A stretch of DNA of 64,000 bases, taken from assembly GCA_947652115.1 (NCBI GenBank), contig OX393569.1, positions 10,187,274 to 10,251,273 of the forward strand, in the 5' to 3' direction. Made by a program: the position numbers and the translations under genes. This DNA is from Blastomussa wellsi (Eukaryota; Cnidaria; Anthozoa; Scleractinia; Plerogyridae). The notes beneath the pieces are model-generated. The model did not search any database. It had not been told where the DNA came from and saw nothing but the letters and a program-made list of their open reading frames with translations. Below, in pieces: positions 34,901 to 46,900 of the stretch. Position 1 is the first letter of the stretch; each line of letters begins with the position of its first letter.

Positions 34901-37900
34901 ATTCACATCCCCATCTCCCTGCGAATGACGTCAAATGAGTTATTGGCACTCATAGTAACCAATGAAATTGCCGCTTGTATGTATTGTTTAATTTTGTATC
35001 AATATTTGTTTCAGATTCAAGGGACGGTTATCTTTATTTTCGTATAAACTTGGACTTATTGGGCGGTGTTGGCATGATGTCTCCATTTCCAGCACTTGGT
35101 GCTTATGTAGCTCTGGTGTACAACGTTGTGTGTAGGTTTTAAGCAGAAAACTGTTTGGAAATCTTCATGGTGGTGAAGAAGGTACAGGGATGTGAAATTT
35201 TACATGCTGCGAGCAGTCTGTTTTGGCGGCATTGGGTTTAGGGATTGTTTTTTGATTACGGTTAGTTGTGAATAAGAGCCATGTTGAATTTTAAAATGTT
35301 TCTGATTGTAGTAACGATAGCTTTAATTTTGGTTAAATTTGAAGTTGTGGGTGTACGCAGCTTCCTATTTCTTGGAGATGAGTTGTTTGAAATCAGTAGA
35401 GCTGAGAGATCAGACATGATCAGAGACTTTGCTTCAGGACATAGTAGATGTCATACGGCATTTAATAATTTAAAGTTAGGGAGGTCACATACTCAAGAAC
35501 GCAGGGTACAGTAATTCCGGAGAAACAGCTTTCATTGCAGACGTACCAGCTGTGGTAAATATTTCACGAACCGTTCGTTATTAAATATGCCAAATCTTTC
35601 ACCAGGATTTTTGGCACAAATTTCGTAACAACCAGAGAACAATGTACTAACTGTACTACGTTTTAAAAACCCTTTGGAAAGATATATTTTTCCATTTGAT
35701 CTGTTTATTGTCTTTCGATTAAATACTTTGGTGCATGTTTAATAAATCACAAAATATGATGCTTTGTGTTGAAAAAAAACCAGTCTCGTCCCCAGAGCAG
35801 GGTCCGAAATTAACTTTTTTGTGTAGGCGGCAAGTGGCGACTGAACATTTTTTCAGTCGCCAAATGAAAAAATCTGATCGCCAAAAAGTGGATCGTAAAA
35901 TTTTTCCCTCACAACAAAACACGAAAACATTGAGTTCTGAAAAACGTTTCTTTAAGTCTAGCATGCATGAAGGCATTAAAATATCGTGTAGCTTACATTT
36001 CAGTTGAAAAGGAGTTTTTGTTGAATAGATTGCTCTCTTAGTTTGAAGAATGACCAGTAGGCAGTACGAAGCCTTCAAGAAGCCACGCGTGAACAAGCCG
36101 CCATGTTGCTCATTCCAGGTCCGAACAAAATTGCGCCCACGCTGTTGGACAAAACCGCTGAAAATATGGTGGCCGCTTAATGTCGACAGAAGTGCGTGGT
36201 TTACAACGGTTGTGAAGGTCATTTAACAAGAATCTATCGTTACTTTTTATCTTAATTACTTTCTATAGAGATTAAAAACTTTGACAAGACTTGTAAGGGT
36301 ATACGTTTCTTGCTGAAATCAAATGCGAAATGTTTTGATTTAATTCCTTTGGCGCCCGTTCAAAACATTGACACAATGCTAAAAGTTAGTCGCCTATTGG
36401 CGACTAGCTATGTAATTCTGGTCGCCAACGCAAAATTTTCAGTTGCACTGGCGAACCAGCTGGTCGCAATTTCGGACCCTGCAGAGCCCGCTTTTCGTGA
36501 TGCTGACCAAAAGAAAAGCGGGCTCTGGGGACAAGATTGTGAAATTGTTTGATAAAAATGGAATGACATGCACAGTAAAGTGATTGATTAAACTGATTAC
36601 TGCAGTTTTTACAGATATATTATTCATGGTCGACAGGAAAGTTTCGTCATGAATGAATTCGCCAGTCAAACGTATTTTGCGTTGTGCTCATTTACTTAAA
36701 ATGCACACACCATCAGCAAAAGGCCCAACGCTTAATTGGTCATTGAGCGTTCGTTTTGGACGGGCTAGTTTTGCTGACCAAAAAAAAATACCCAATACGT
36801 CCATATCAAAACTGAGAAAAATAACTCTTGCACGCATTGCATGCCTATGTTTAACAGATACTCAATGCATTTACCTGTTCAGTACATCTCTTTACCCTCA
36901 CAGTATTTGAATGGCTTTTGGCCAGAGACTCAAGTTTAGGATAAAGACATGTGTTTGCACACATGGCATTTTTACCTTGTTCAAGCAAATAAAAAGAGTT
37001 GCTATTTATTATTTCTAAAAATAAAATGAAATGAATAATAGACCCTGCACATGAATGGCTGGCAATTCAAAATTTTCTTGTATGCTTTTAAATTAGCCTC
37101 CCTAACCTCATTTAAGAGTAACAATTCCTTTGAATTACCAACTCAAAAACTGGGTTAGTTAAGCTTATTTAAATGAAAACAAAAATTGTTTACACTGGCA
37201 GCTATTTATACGTAGGGTCTATGGTATATCATATAAGGGCAAGTGTATTAAAATTTCACAAAATGAATTTGACTTATTTTTGAACTGACCATTTAGGAGA
37301 GTAAACTTCAAGCATACTTGTCTTTGTGCATATAACATTTTACTTACCTGTACTTGCATGCGCTAAGCGTGAATAGTATGAAAGGTTGCGAAAAACGATT
37401 ACTGTATATGTGAATAAACAATTACCATAATATATTTCTTAGTTTAGATTTGCATCCTCGATATGCTTTAATGTGACTGTGTGGTGCAGTTAAGTGCTAT
37501 ATGGCTATGTGTGCATGTCATCATTTGACTGAGTAACCACACGATGCAGTTCTAATCAAGACCCACATTTGACCCTTGCTCTTGTTAATTTCTTCAGAGA
37601 AAGTTAGCCGGGCACTGTGTTGTGTTCTTGGGCAAGACACTACTCTCCTGGTTTCTCTCCACCCAGGTATAATTGGGTATCGGTAAAATAATGCTGGGGG
37701 GTAACCCTATGATGGACTAAACTGGAATAATCTCCAGCAGTATGGGCCACCCGGCAGGAGGCTTAGTTTTCTGAGTCTCAAACTAGTGAATAAAGTATAT
37801 TATTCTCATCTACATGTAGGTGTTAGAAAATTTCAGACTCAAAAGTAATACATGTCCTGTAGTTTTGTATTTAGTCTTTTATCATGATTGTCTGTTCCAT

Positions 37901-40900
37901 TTTGTAGGTTGCCAAGAATGCCAGTGATGATTTGGACAAAATGCAAAATTCAGATGAATGCCAGATTGAGAGAGTACCTGATCCTACCATGGAAGTTAAA
38001 GCTACAAGCATTAAAGAGCACAGTAAAGAAGTACAAACCAAGCGAAATCCTGTAACACGAGCTTCCAAACGTTTGCAAACAAAGACACCACCAAAGGAGG
38101 CAAGTTATGAGAGTTTTTGCATTTCTTTGTGTTTGGAAGCAAAATTTCTTGCATGCTTTTGAGTGGTTAAAGGCCTATGTTTCGAATAGTTTCTTTTGCT
38201 GTTCTCTCCTCATTTTCCTTCTCACTCCTTTCCTTCCCAGAGCCATCCCTTACCCCAACCATCTTTCATGTTTGTTGTTTATTACAACTTCACAATATAT
38301 TTTATAGTTTATTCTCTGCATTTGCATTATTTATTCTTGGTTTTGATTGTAGAAATAACAACTTTCAGTAATTGCTTGTTTCTCCAAGTCTGACAGTCTG
38401 GTGATGATTACTGTTGTGAATGTTAGGACCAAATAAAGGATGACCGCAAAAAAGATTGTGGTGTGAGCAAGAGTACCTCTTCAGGGAAATCCTTACCATC
38501 TGCTTTTAATGTGAGCAGTAGGTTAGCAGCCAGTAAAGGGAAAATTGTGCCTAAACCTTTGTCAGATTCTGCAAAAAGTCGTAAAGCCATAAGAGAGAAA
38601 GTCTTTGCTAGGGATCATTCTCGCTCATTTCTAGAGGTAAGTGACATCTGCATGGGAAATAGATATTAATTTATTTCGAAACAGGTATTTTCAGCATTTG
38701 CAGTCAGCATAATTAGCATTTGCAAACATGGATCTGCTTTTGTCCATCCTCAATGTTTACCCTTTGGTCACTTTTTTGTTGACATGAGGTTCATTGAACC
38801 ATTTTATTTTCTTTTGTTGTTTTGTACTTGTTTTCCTCCTTTGAAGCTTTACTGCCAACCTATTTAAAATTCTAATAAATTTTAATTTCAGTCAGCTTAA
38901 TTAGCTTTTTAGTGATAGTGAGTGAATTTTTTACCACACTTCTGTTTTAATTATTTTTCTGTAATCAAGTATTAATTTCTATGATAATAAAGCATGTGTT
39001 GTTGTTGTTGTGAGCAAACTAAGTGAGCAAGCTAGCAAGCACAACGAGAAAATCAAATCTCAGTGACCCTATACGAACAAGGAACTGGCTATCTAAACAA
39101 GGGACACTATTAGCTACATTTATTCGGTATCTCTAACAGCAATTTAGGCTTGTGTCAATCATCCCAACACAATTATTATATTCTCATGTTTTTCCATCTG
39201 TTTGCATATCAGATCATAAATGAACAGTACTCATGAGCACGTGTTATTTTACACCAGTCTTTTTACTACTTGCACGCTTTACACAGACCTTCCTTGCAAG
39301 TGCATATGCTTTCAGTATGCCTCTCCCAGCCAGAAATTGTCGCCAACCTTCCAAAAAAATCAATCCGGCATCGATGGAGCTTGGCCAACTATTAGCTTTA
39401 CCTTGCCAGACCTTGGTCTTGTTAGCCTCTGCAGGACATCTCGTGATCACTGGCTCAAAGGCACGACTGACTGAATGAGTTCTCGCATTTGAGCACACTA
39501 TCCCACCGCCAATGTTGGAGCTAACAGTGCCACTCCAATGCTTAATTTTTCGGTCAGTGTGGATGAACAATCTTCACCAAATGCGTTTTCCAAAGTGCCA
39601 ATCAGCCAGATACGATCACTCATCTTGGCAGCCATTCACAGCGTACGAGCTGGCTCACAACAACTCCCTGTGCCAGCTGAAGAATCGTTGCTTTCGCCCA
39701 CGTCTCCACAACCACATACTCCTCCGGTCGCTACCCAAACTGGTCTGCAACTTAGCATGATGAACTTCTTGAGCAATGCTTCAACTTCACAAGACTGCGT
39801 TGTTCCAAGCTGAACTCTCTGCCCCACTCTCCCACCAACCAATGTGGTGGGAATGCCTGGCACTTCTGAGCTGAATCTACCACCTCTTCCACCAAACATT
39901 TTGCAGTGGATCACAAAACATGATTTTGCTGACCTTCTGACAATTTATACCCTCACCCTGGGTCAAACCCCAAGATCCGTCAGCTTTGGGTACTGTTCAC
40001 TCTCATCAATGTAAATGGCAGGTCGACGGACTTCATTCCTTGCTGGAGGCCTGGCATATTTACCTTTGAGCAGTCCTTCACTACTTCCTTCTTGTTTCCC
40101 CTGATCTCCTCACCTATCAAGATCAGATCTGAGCATCTGTGTGGATCATGTATGACAGCCTTTTGCTATATGGCTGCTTGCAACCCATCAGTGTCCTGGG
40201 GAATGATTAACGACCAGTTATACAATGATATCTTGATAGCCATTGCACCATTAACTACCCCACTCATCCCCAGGCCAACCAGTCTTTTCGATGCGTTATC
40301 ATCCCAAATTCAAAATCTACTCTCCTTCACCCAGCTGCAGTTACTGAGTCTCTCCTCAAAGAGATCAGTCGGGGTCACACAGCAGGCCCCCAACCCTACA
40401 GTGCTCACCTTTAGGCCTTGTTCATAAAAAGGATGGCATATCATCATGGATCTTCACCCCGGGGTACTTCGATCAAGGACTTTATTCCAAAAGAGGAGTA
40501 CACCTTACACTATGCTACCTTTGATCATGCCCTAGCCTTGGTATCCACTTTTGGCATTGGTGCTCTTATGGCTAAGCATGACCTCAAGCATACCTTTGAT
40601 ATATGTCCTGTGTCTCCCAGCGCCTGGGTGCTCCATGAAATGCTCTAGAAAGGTAAATACTATGTGGATCTCTGCTTGCCTTTTGGCCTCTGTTCTTCAC
40701 CATTCCTATTTAACCGTTTAGCTGATTTTTTCGAGTGGATACTTAAGAACAATTACACCATCCATGCCCTCATGCCCTCGTGCCACCTTGATGACTATGT
40801 ACTTTACTGTTTGTCCCCCCTGTACCCCCTGTGTACGTCCATCTCCGTATGCTGACAGTATAGGTATCCTCTTGGCCCCTGACAAGCTGGAGTGCCCAAC

Positions 40901-43900
40901 CACCTGTCTTGTCTTCCTTGGTATACTGATTGACGCCAACCTAATGGAATGCTCGTTACCCCCGACAAACTCTTCAAACTTTTAACTAAATTTCACAACT
41001 GGTTTTCTTTCTTGCATCAAAACAGAACTGCTCTTCCTTGTTGGTAAACTTAACTTCGCCTGCCGAATCACCCCAGCTGGTCAAATGTTCTTTTGGCACT
41101 TGACTGGCTTGAGTACCACAGCTCTCCTATGACATCATCATGTATCCCTCAACACTGAACCTGGTCGGGATGTGGCTCAGTGGCTGCAGTACCTACCATT
41201 CTAGAACGGCTGGGCTATAATCCCAGAGATCTCCGTAAGGGGAAAATTGATTTTAAATTTGACATCAGCTGCAATAGTAGTTTTCATTCTTATTCAACTC
41301 GCAGAAGCAATGATTTACGCCTTCCTCGTGTGCGTACCAATTGGGGCAAGCGAACTTTCTTTTATCAAGCCTCTAAGGATTGGAACAACCTAGACAATGA
41401 CATTAAAAACAGCAAATCATTGTCATCCTTTAAGGCAAAGCTTAAAAGTTTGTAAATAATGCGCTATTTAATTGTTGAGCTATTTTAATTAGTTTAATAT
41501 TGTAATATAAATTTCTTAGGTAATTTTATTATTGTAAATAATGCGCTCTGATTGTTTTTCTGATAGTTTAATGTTGTAATATCATTTTTTTAGGCAATTT
41601 TATTTTATTTTATAGTTATTATTTGCAGGGCCCCACTGAAAACCGCCATGGCGAGTGGGCTCCCTGGATAAATATTATTATTATTATAAGCCCTGGCGCC
41701 CGGCGAAAATCGCCGTCTAGTTGTCCTGGGTGCACCGGCTACTCAGATCCAAATAAAAACTTAATGTTTTGGAAGATGGTAAAATTCACTGTGTGAAATT
41801 GTCACTTTCAGCGGGGTGATAAAAAACAAATTGCGGTCCGAAATTGCAACTGATATGGTAGCCAGTGTCAAGCCCTAGGATTTCAAATCCCATGGAAAAC
41901 AATTTTTCGGTTCCGTGCCTAGAGATCATGGGAACCCATCTGTAACTATTTTTCGGTTCCGTTAAAATTCATGGGAACCCGTTTTTAATACCATTGATTT
42001 CAATAAACACCTTGTAAATACTTTAAAACAGAGCTTCAGTGTATACTTTTTTTAAAAAAAGTTCAACGTCTATTTAAGTGTCAACAGAAAGACAAAAGAA
42101 CGCTTCAATTAAAAACAGAGAAGGAAATGGACAAAATGATTGAAAAAGTCGCATAACAGATCGGGTAATTCATAGATCGAACTAAGAAGCATACTCACGT
42201 GAAATGTTCACTGCAAATCTTGCATTTCAACAAAGAAATTTGGCCCTCGTCGTCAGTTTCCACGGTGAAATTATCACTGAAAGACCACCTCTTAAATGTT
42301 TTTAAACTTACAGAGTCGTATTTCTTCTTTTTGGCGCCGGAAGCCATATTGATCGCACGGAGAAAGGAACACGTGGGTCACCAGTACCGTGCAATGCACT
42401 TTGGGAACAATACAAGATGGCGGTCAGGACGAGAGATGCTAAACAACGTTTTTGTTTCGCATATAAGCAGAATCAACCAACAAATTGCTCTACTAATTGA
42501 GAATCAGAGTGTAAAAAACTCATATCAAGTGAATTTTGGTCGGTAAGGCTGAATATTTACATGGGAAACTATTTTTCGGTTCCGTTATTTTAAGCATACG
42601 GTGACGACACTACATTTCTGTATTGACGATGCATAATGGCCCTTTTCTCAGACATTGTGTCTACACAGGGTTGGACACTTAATTTGAGAGCAATCACCAT
42701 TCCGGTGAGTAACCCTCAAAATGCACTTGCCCAGATTAGTTTTCACTAGCCCCTCTACCTTGTCTTCTTGTATTCCCTCACATCATGGGTGGCTTTCGGT
42801 GTTTTTTGTTCTTTCTCTCGTCAACAAATTTACAAACTCCCGAAATATATTTCCACATTTTGGCCACAATCAGTTCACACCATTTTTAAACTTACCAGGA
42901 GAACACGCATTGATCAGAGTGCTGGTAAAATATGTGAAAACAATTTGCTTGCAATGTCGTTGAGCAAGTGGCACACCAAGGGTTATAACTTAAATGAATA
43001 ACAGACCATTTTACAGTTCTGTGAGATTTGTGTTGACCTTGCCATGATAAAGACCATAAACTAGTTAGCATAAGAACACAAGGATTTACATATCAAAAAA
43101 GGGGAGTTTGTATCAACACAAGGTCACCTTCAGCCTCACTTCCACTCAAAGGCTTGGTCGCTAAGTACAGAACTGTAAAATGGCCTATTCAACAGAGGAG
43201 TATTTTGTCTGAGCATGCGTAGCCTAGGATCTTCTCACGAAGACATCCGCTGAAACGCACCTGCGACACGCGTACTTGTCTGGTTACTGCCAAATTTAAA
43301 TAGCCGGAAAATTTAAAAAATGGCGATGTTCGAGAGAACTTTTCCAAGTCTCTTTCAAGTAGTTCTTGTTTTTTTCTTGGTTTGTAAATCATGTGAAAGT
43401 GTTGGAAAGTCCGAAAATGGTTGTGTTGTGTGCGGGAAAAAATCCCAATTGATGCCATTCCAGAAGGCACAAGCCTACATGAAAGAGTTAGAAGACAATA
43501 GTTTGTTTTGGTATTTTACGAGAGGGGACGGACAGAGTTATGTGTGAAGGTTGCAGGAGAGCGGTCCAGGAACACCGATGCACTGGAAAGCAATTTCATC
43601 ACGTTAGTAATATTATTGAACATGCTTCATTACCTGTGAACATGAAATTGTTTTGCAAAAAAGGCTTCAATAAACAACCTTTAACTTTGACAAAAGTTCT
43701 CTTTAATTTTTGTTGAAAGTTTGTTGACATGGATAGAAACGAGAGAGGAAGAGTAAGGAAACAGAAAGGGTCAGTCATAAGAACAGAAAAGTCGGCTAGT
43801 GGAGGTCGAACTGAAGAGATGGTAGTTCTCCCGGAGAAAAAGGTTTTAGAAATGGAAGAAAAATTGAATATTTTAGCTGAAAGTAAGTAAATTTATTTGC

Positions 43901-46900
43901 TTTCATAGACATTTTGCCGGTTAAAAACAATAGCTACAGTTGTAAATTATACTTTAAAGAGTTATATTGAATTGACCCCTGATGTTTGGCGGGATTTTCT
44001 TACATGTTCACAAGTCAGGCTCCTTACATCTAAACTTTGGGTCAGGACAAATTTATTTTTATATGTTTCCCTAAAGTATGCAGGTTTGTCTCCCTACTGC
44101 AAATGGAGTCATTACTATCATTAACTACTTCAGGTGTAGACAAGTACTCATAGACATACTAGCAAATTTTTTAACTTTTTTATTACTTCAGTTTATTTAT
44201 TTATTTTGACAAAACAGTTTTTGAGTTAACCAACACATACGATCTGTGGTTCAGATTGATAATCTTTTTATTGCATGTTGTCTACACCTACACCTATATC
44301 ATACAGTATCAATAAGAATTAACACATTCAAAATTTGCAAAATGAGTTTGTAAAATTGGCCTATTAAATTAATACCTGTAACATATACAAAAAATTGTTA
44401 GTCAACGTTTTCCCTAAGGAATAAAAAGTGCCATATTTAACTGTAGAGGCCAGATGTTTTGGGCATAGCCCTTTATCAGTGGATGTCTGTTGATTTCAGT
44501 CCATCCACTGATGAAGGGCTATGCCTGAAACGTCTGGCCTCTACAGTTAAATATGGCACTTTTTATTCCTTAGGGAAAAAGTTGACTAACAATTTTTTGT
44601 GTATTAGTACAAGTGCCATGGAGCTCACGGATTTTTCTTCGCTAATTTCTTACCTGTAACATAGCCCACCTTACCAAAAATAAACAATAATTATTTAGGC
44701 AGTTAATGTAGGGTGTTTCTTTGATACTTCTTCGAAATATTTCAATTAGCATCTTAAATTTATAAATGTTATACTCACCTACTGCAGGATGTGACGTCAA
44801 AAAGGAAATTGCCATGGCAAAAAGGAAAGTTTACTCTGTGATGGTTACAAAAAAGAAAGAAATGGTATATGATCCAGACAGCTTTCAGGAGTTTTGTATT
44901 TATGCTGGTGCCACCACGTTGTTTGACACTATCCTTGAGTCAATAACAAGTTCTAGGCATTCAGCAGATCGTGTTTGTCTGAACAAAAAGAGAGTGGTTT
45001 CATTCATTCACGACTTATGCTACTGTCTAAGCCAAACATGCAATCTCCTGCAAATCGACCTTTCGCTCTACCTCAGAAGCAATCGAATAAACCAAGAAGG
45101 TATCGAAACAGAGCACATCATGGGGCACTGCTGTGCAAGAAGAACCGTAAGCAATATCTTAAACACAATGTCTGAATGTCATTTCGAATCATATGAAGAT
45201 TTTATAAAACAAGCAACAGAACACAAGTGGCTCCTGGTACTTATCATTGATGATTACACATCTGTCCACACAAAGAAAAGGCCACAAAACGACAAGTCTT
45301 CTGAGGCAAAGAGAATGTGCACTATAGTTGCGAAAGCCTTTAAAGATATCCCTGCAGTAATCGTGGATCAAGTTAATTGTGTTCATGACCAAAATGGTAT
45401 TGACATTGAATCATGCAAACAATTAATTACATCTGCATCATACATGCATGATATCAGTTACAGTTATGCCTCTGTAATGCCAGACTGGCTTACTGAACCA
45501 TTTTTTAATCCTGAACTTGAGAGACACAGGATCAATGTTCATGACAACGTTCAAACTATGCGGAAAATGGATGATTTACATCTGTTAGATTTCATAGCTG
45601 AGCTCAGGCTGAAATCAAAGGAGGACTTCAATATTGCATATGATGTAGTAATGAACACTGGCTTGGCTGCTTATATGAAGAGGTTTATTGTCTTTCAGCC
45701 AGGGGATTAGCCTTGCCAATTCTACTGCAGGCAAATTGAATATGATTCACTTCAGAAGTTCATTGGCTGTCATCCTGGGTCAATGGATGCTCTTTAGGAA
45801 CATGGCAATACTTTGGCTGATCACTCATATTCATTTCCATTGACCAATGGTACTGTTAACAATCCAACTGAGGCCAGCTTGCCCAAGAATACAACATCAC
45901 AGCCATCCATCTTGTCTATCGTGCCAACTATTGGGCCACTTCGCATATCCTTAAATAGCAGGGAACACATTGTTAATTCATTTCATCCATTTTTCAAAAC
46001 AGTGTATAAAACAATTTTCCTCAGGAGCAAATTGGCAGACAACCCTAAACCCTGGAGAATTAGTCTGATTTTAGAAATTGTGTATGGATGTTGGACTCTT
46101 ATATGACGAACTGTAATGACAAAGTTCTCTAGGTTTAAAGATGTGGAGTATGGAACACTTTTCAATTTGCTAGACAATTACATACCTTTGGTCTTGTCAA
46201 TATATAGTATTTCCTTTAAACTCAACAATTTCTCTGAGTACTTCAGAGCCATGATTAGGATTTGTATTATGTTCACCTGCCTCCGCCAGCGGCATTGCAA
46301 CAAAGCTCCACTCATCTGGATCAACATGTGCTCTCACTGGGGAAAGTATGCACCACAACTGCATAACCTACATTACTACATTACTATAATTTATTTGATG
46401 AATATCCTGTTGAAAACACACATAGCATACTCCGTTTACAAACAAAAGATTCTGACATGGCTGACGACCTTAGAAAGAAAGCAAAATCCATTTTTCAGCC
46501 AAAGGAAAAACAGTCACACTTTGGATCATTTTTCACTGCACCAAAACAGTTTTCACTCTCACATAATCAGCTACAATCTCTAAAAGTAAAGTGCGCTCAA
46601 TTACTAACCACCATGTTTACAAAAATCTCTCCAGTCCAGAGCCAATTCTCTCCACAAAACAGATGCAGTACAAGAGCTCCAACCCAGTGGCAATGATTAT
46701 GATCATTCTAATGAAATTACCGGAGTAAGAGATCATAGAACGGCTAAATAACAAACTTGCAAATCTCAGTCCAGCTACCCAACCACTCACCAGTTCCAAC
46801 CTTGGCCAAGGATCAATTCCTAGCACCAGCACACCTTCTCCAAATAAGGTACCACCACATTGCAGAAAATGCCACCATCCTGTCTGTTGACACAAGAGAT

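Larger units (their letters stand above)
43729..45710 (+). pseudogene. Intron-containing uncharacterised cnidarian multi-copy gene, 5' part
   Basis: Exon 43729-43882 (MDRNERGRVRKQKGSVIR..., donor GAAA|GTAAGT) joins in phase to exon 44788-45710 (acceptor CTACTGCAG). The second exon contains TLFDTILESIT, HIMGHCCARRTVSNILNTMS, LLVLIIDDYTSVHTKKRP and DWLTEPFFNPELERHRIN. I recognise the style of an uncharacterised protein family that is multi-copy in cnidarian genomes, but cannot assign a function. A stop at 45708 is followed by more of the same protein, so the gene is decayed. The methionine at 44766 lies in the intron and is not the start. Confidence 0.5.

Noticed and set aside
35281..35514. Small secreted protein gene
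   Set aside because: A hydrophobic N-terminus alone is weak evidence in AT-rich intron sequence; no splice sites or homology support it.
44766..44787. Methionine at 44766 as the start of the 314-residue protein
   Set aside because: It lies before a good acceptor, and an upstream exon joins in phase at 44788.
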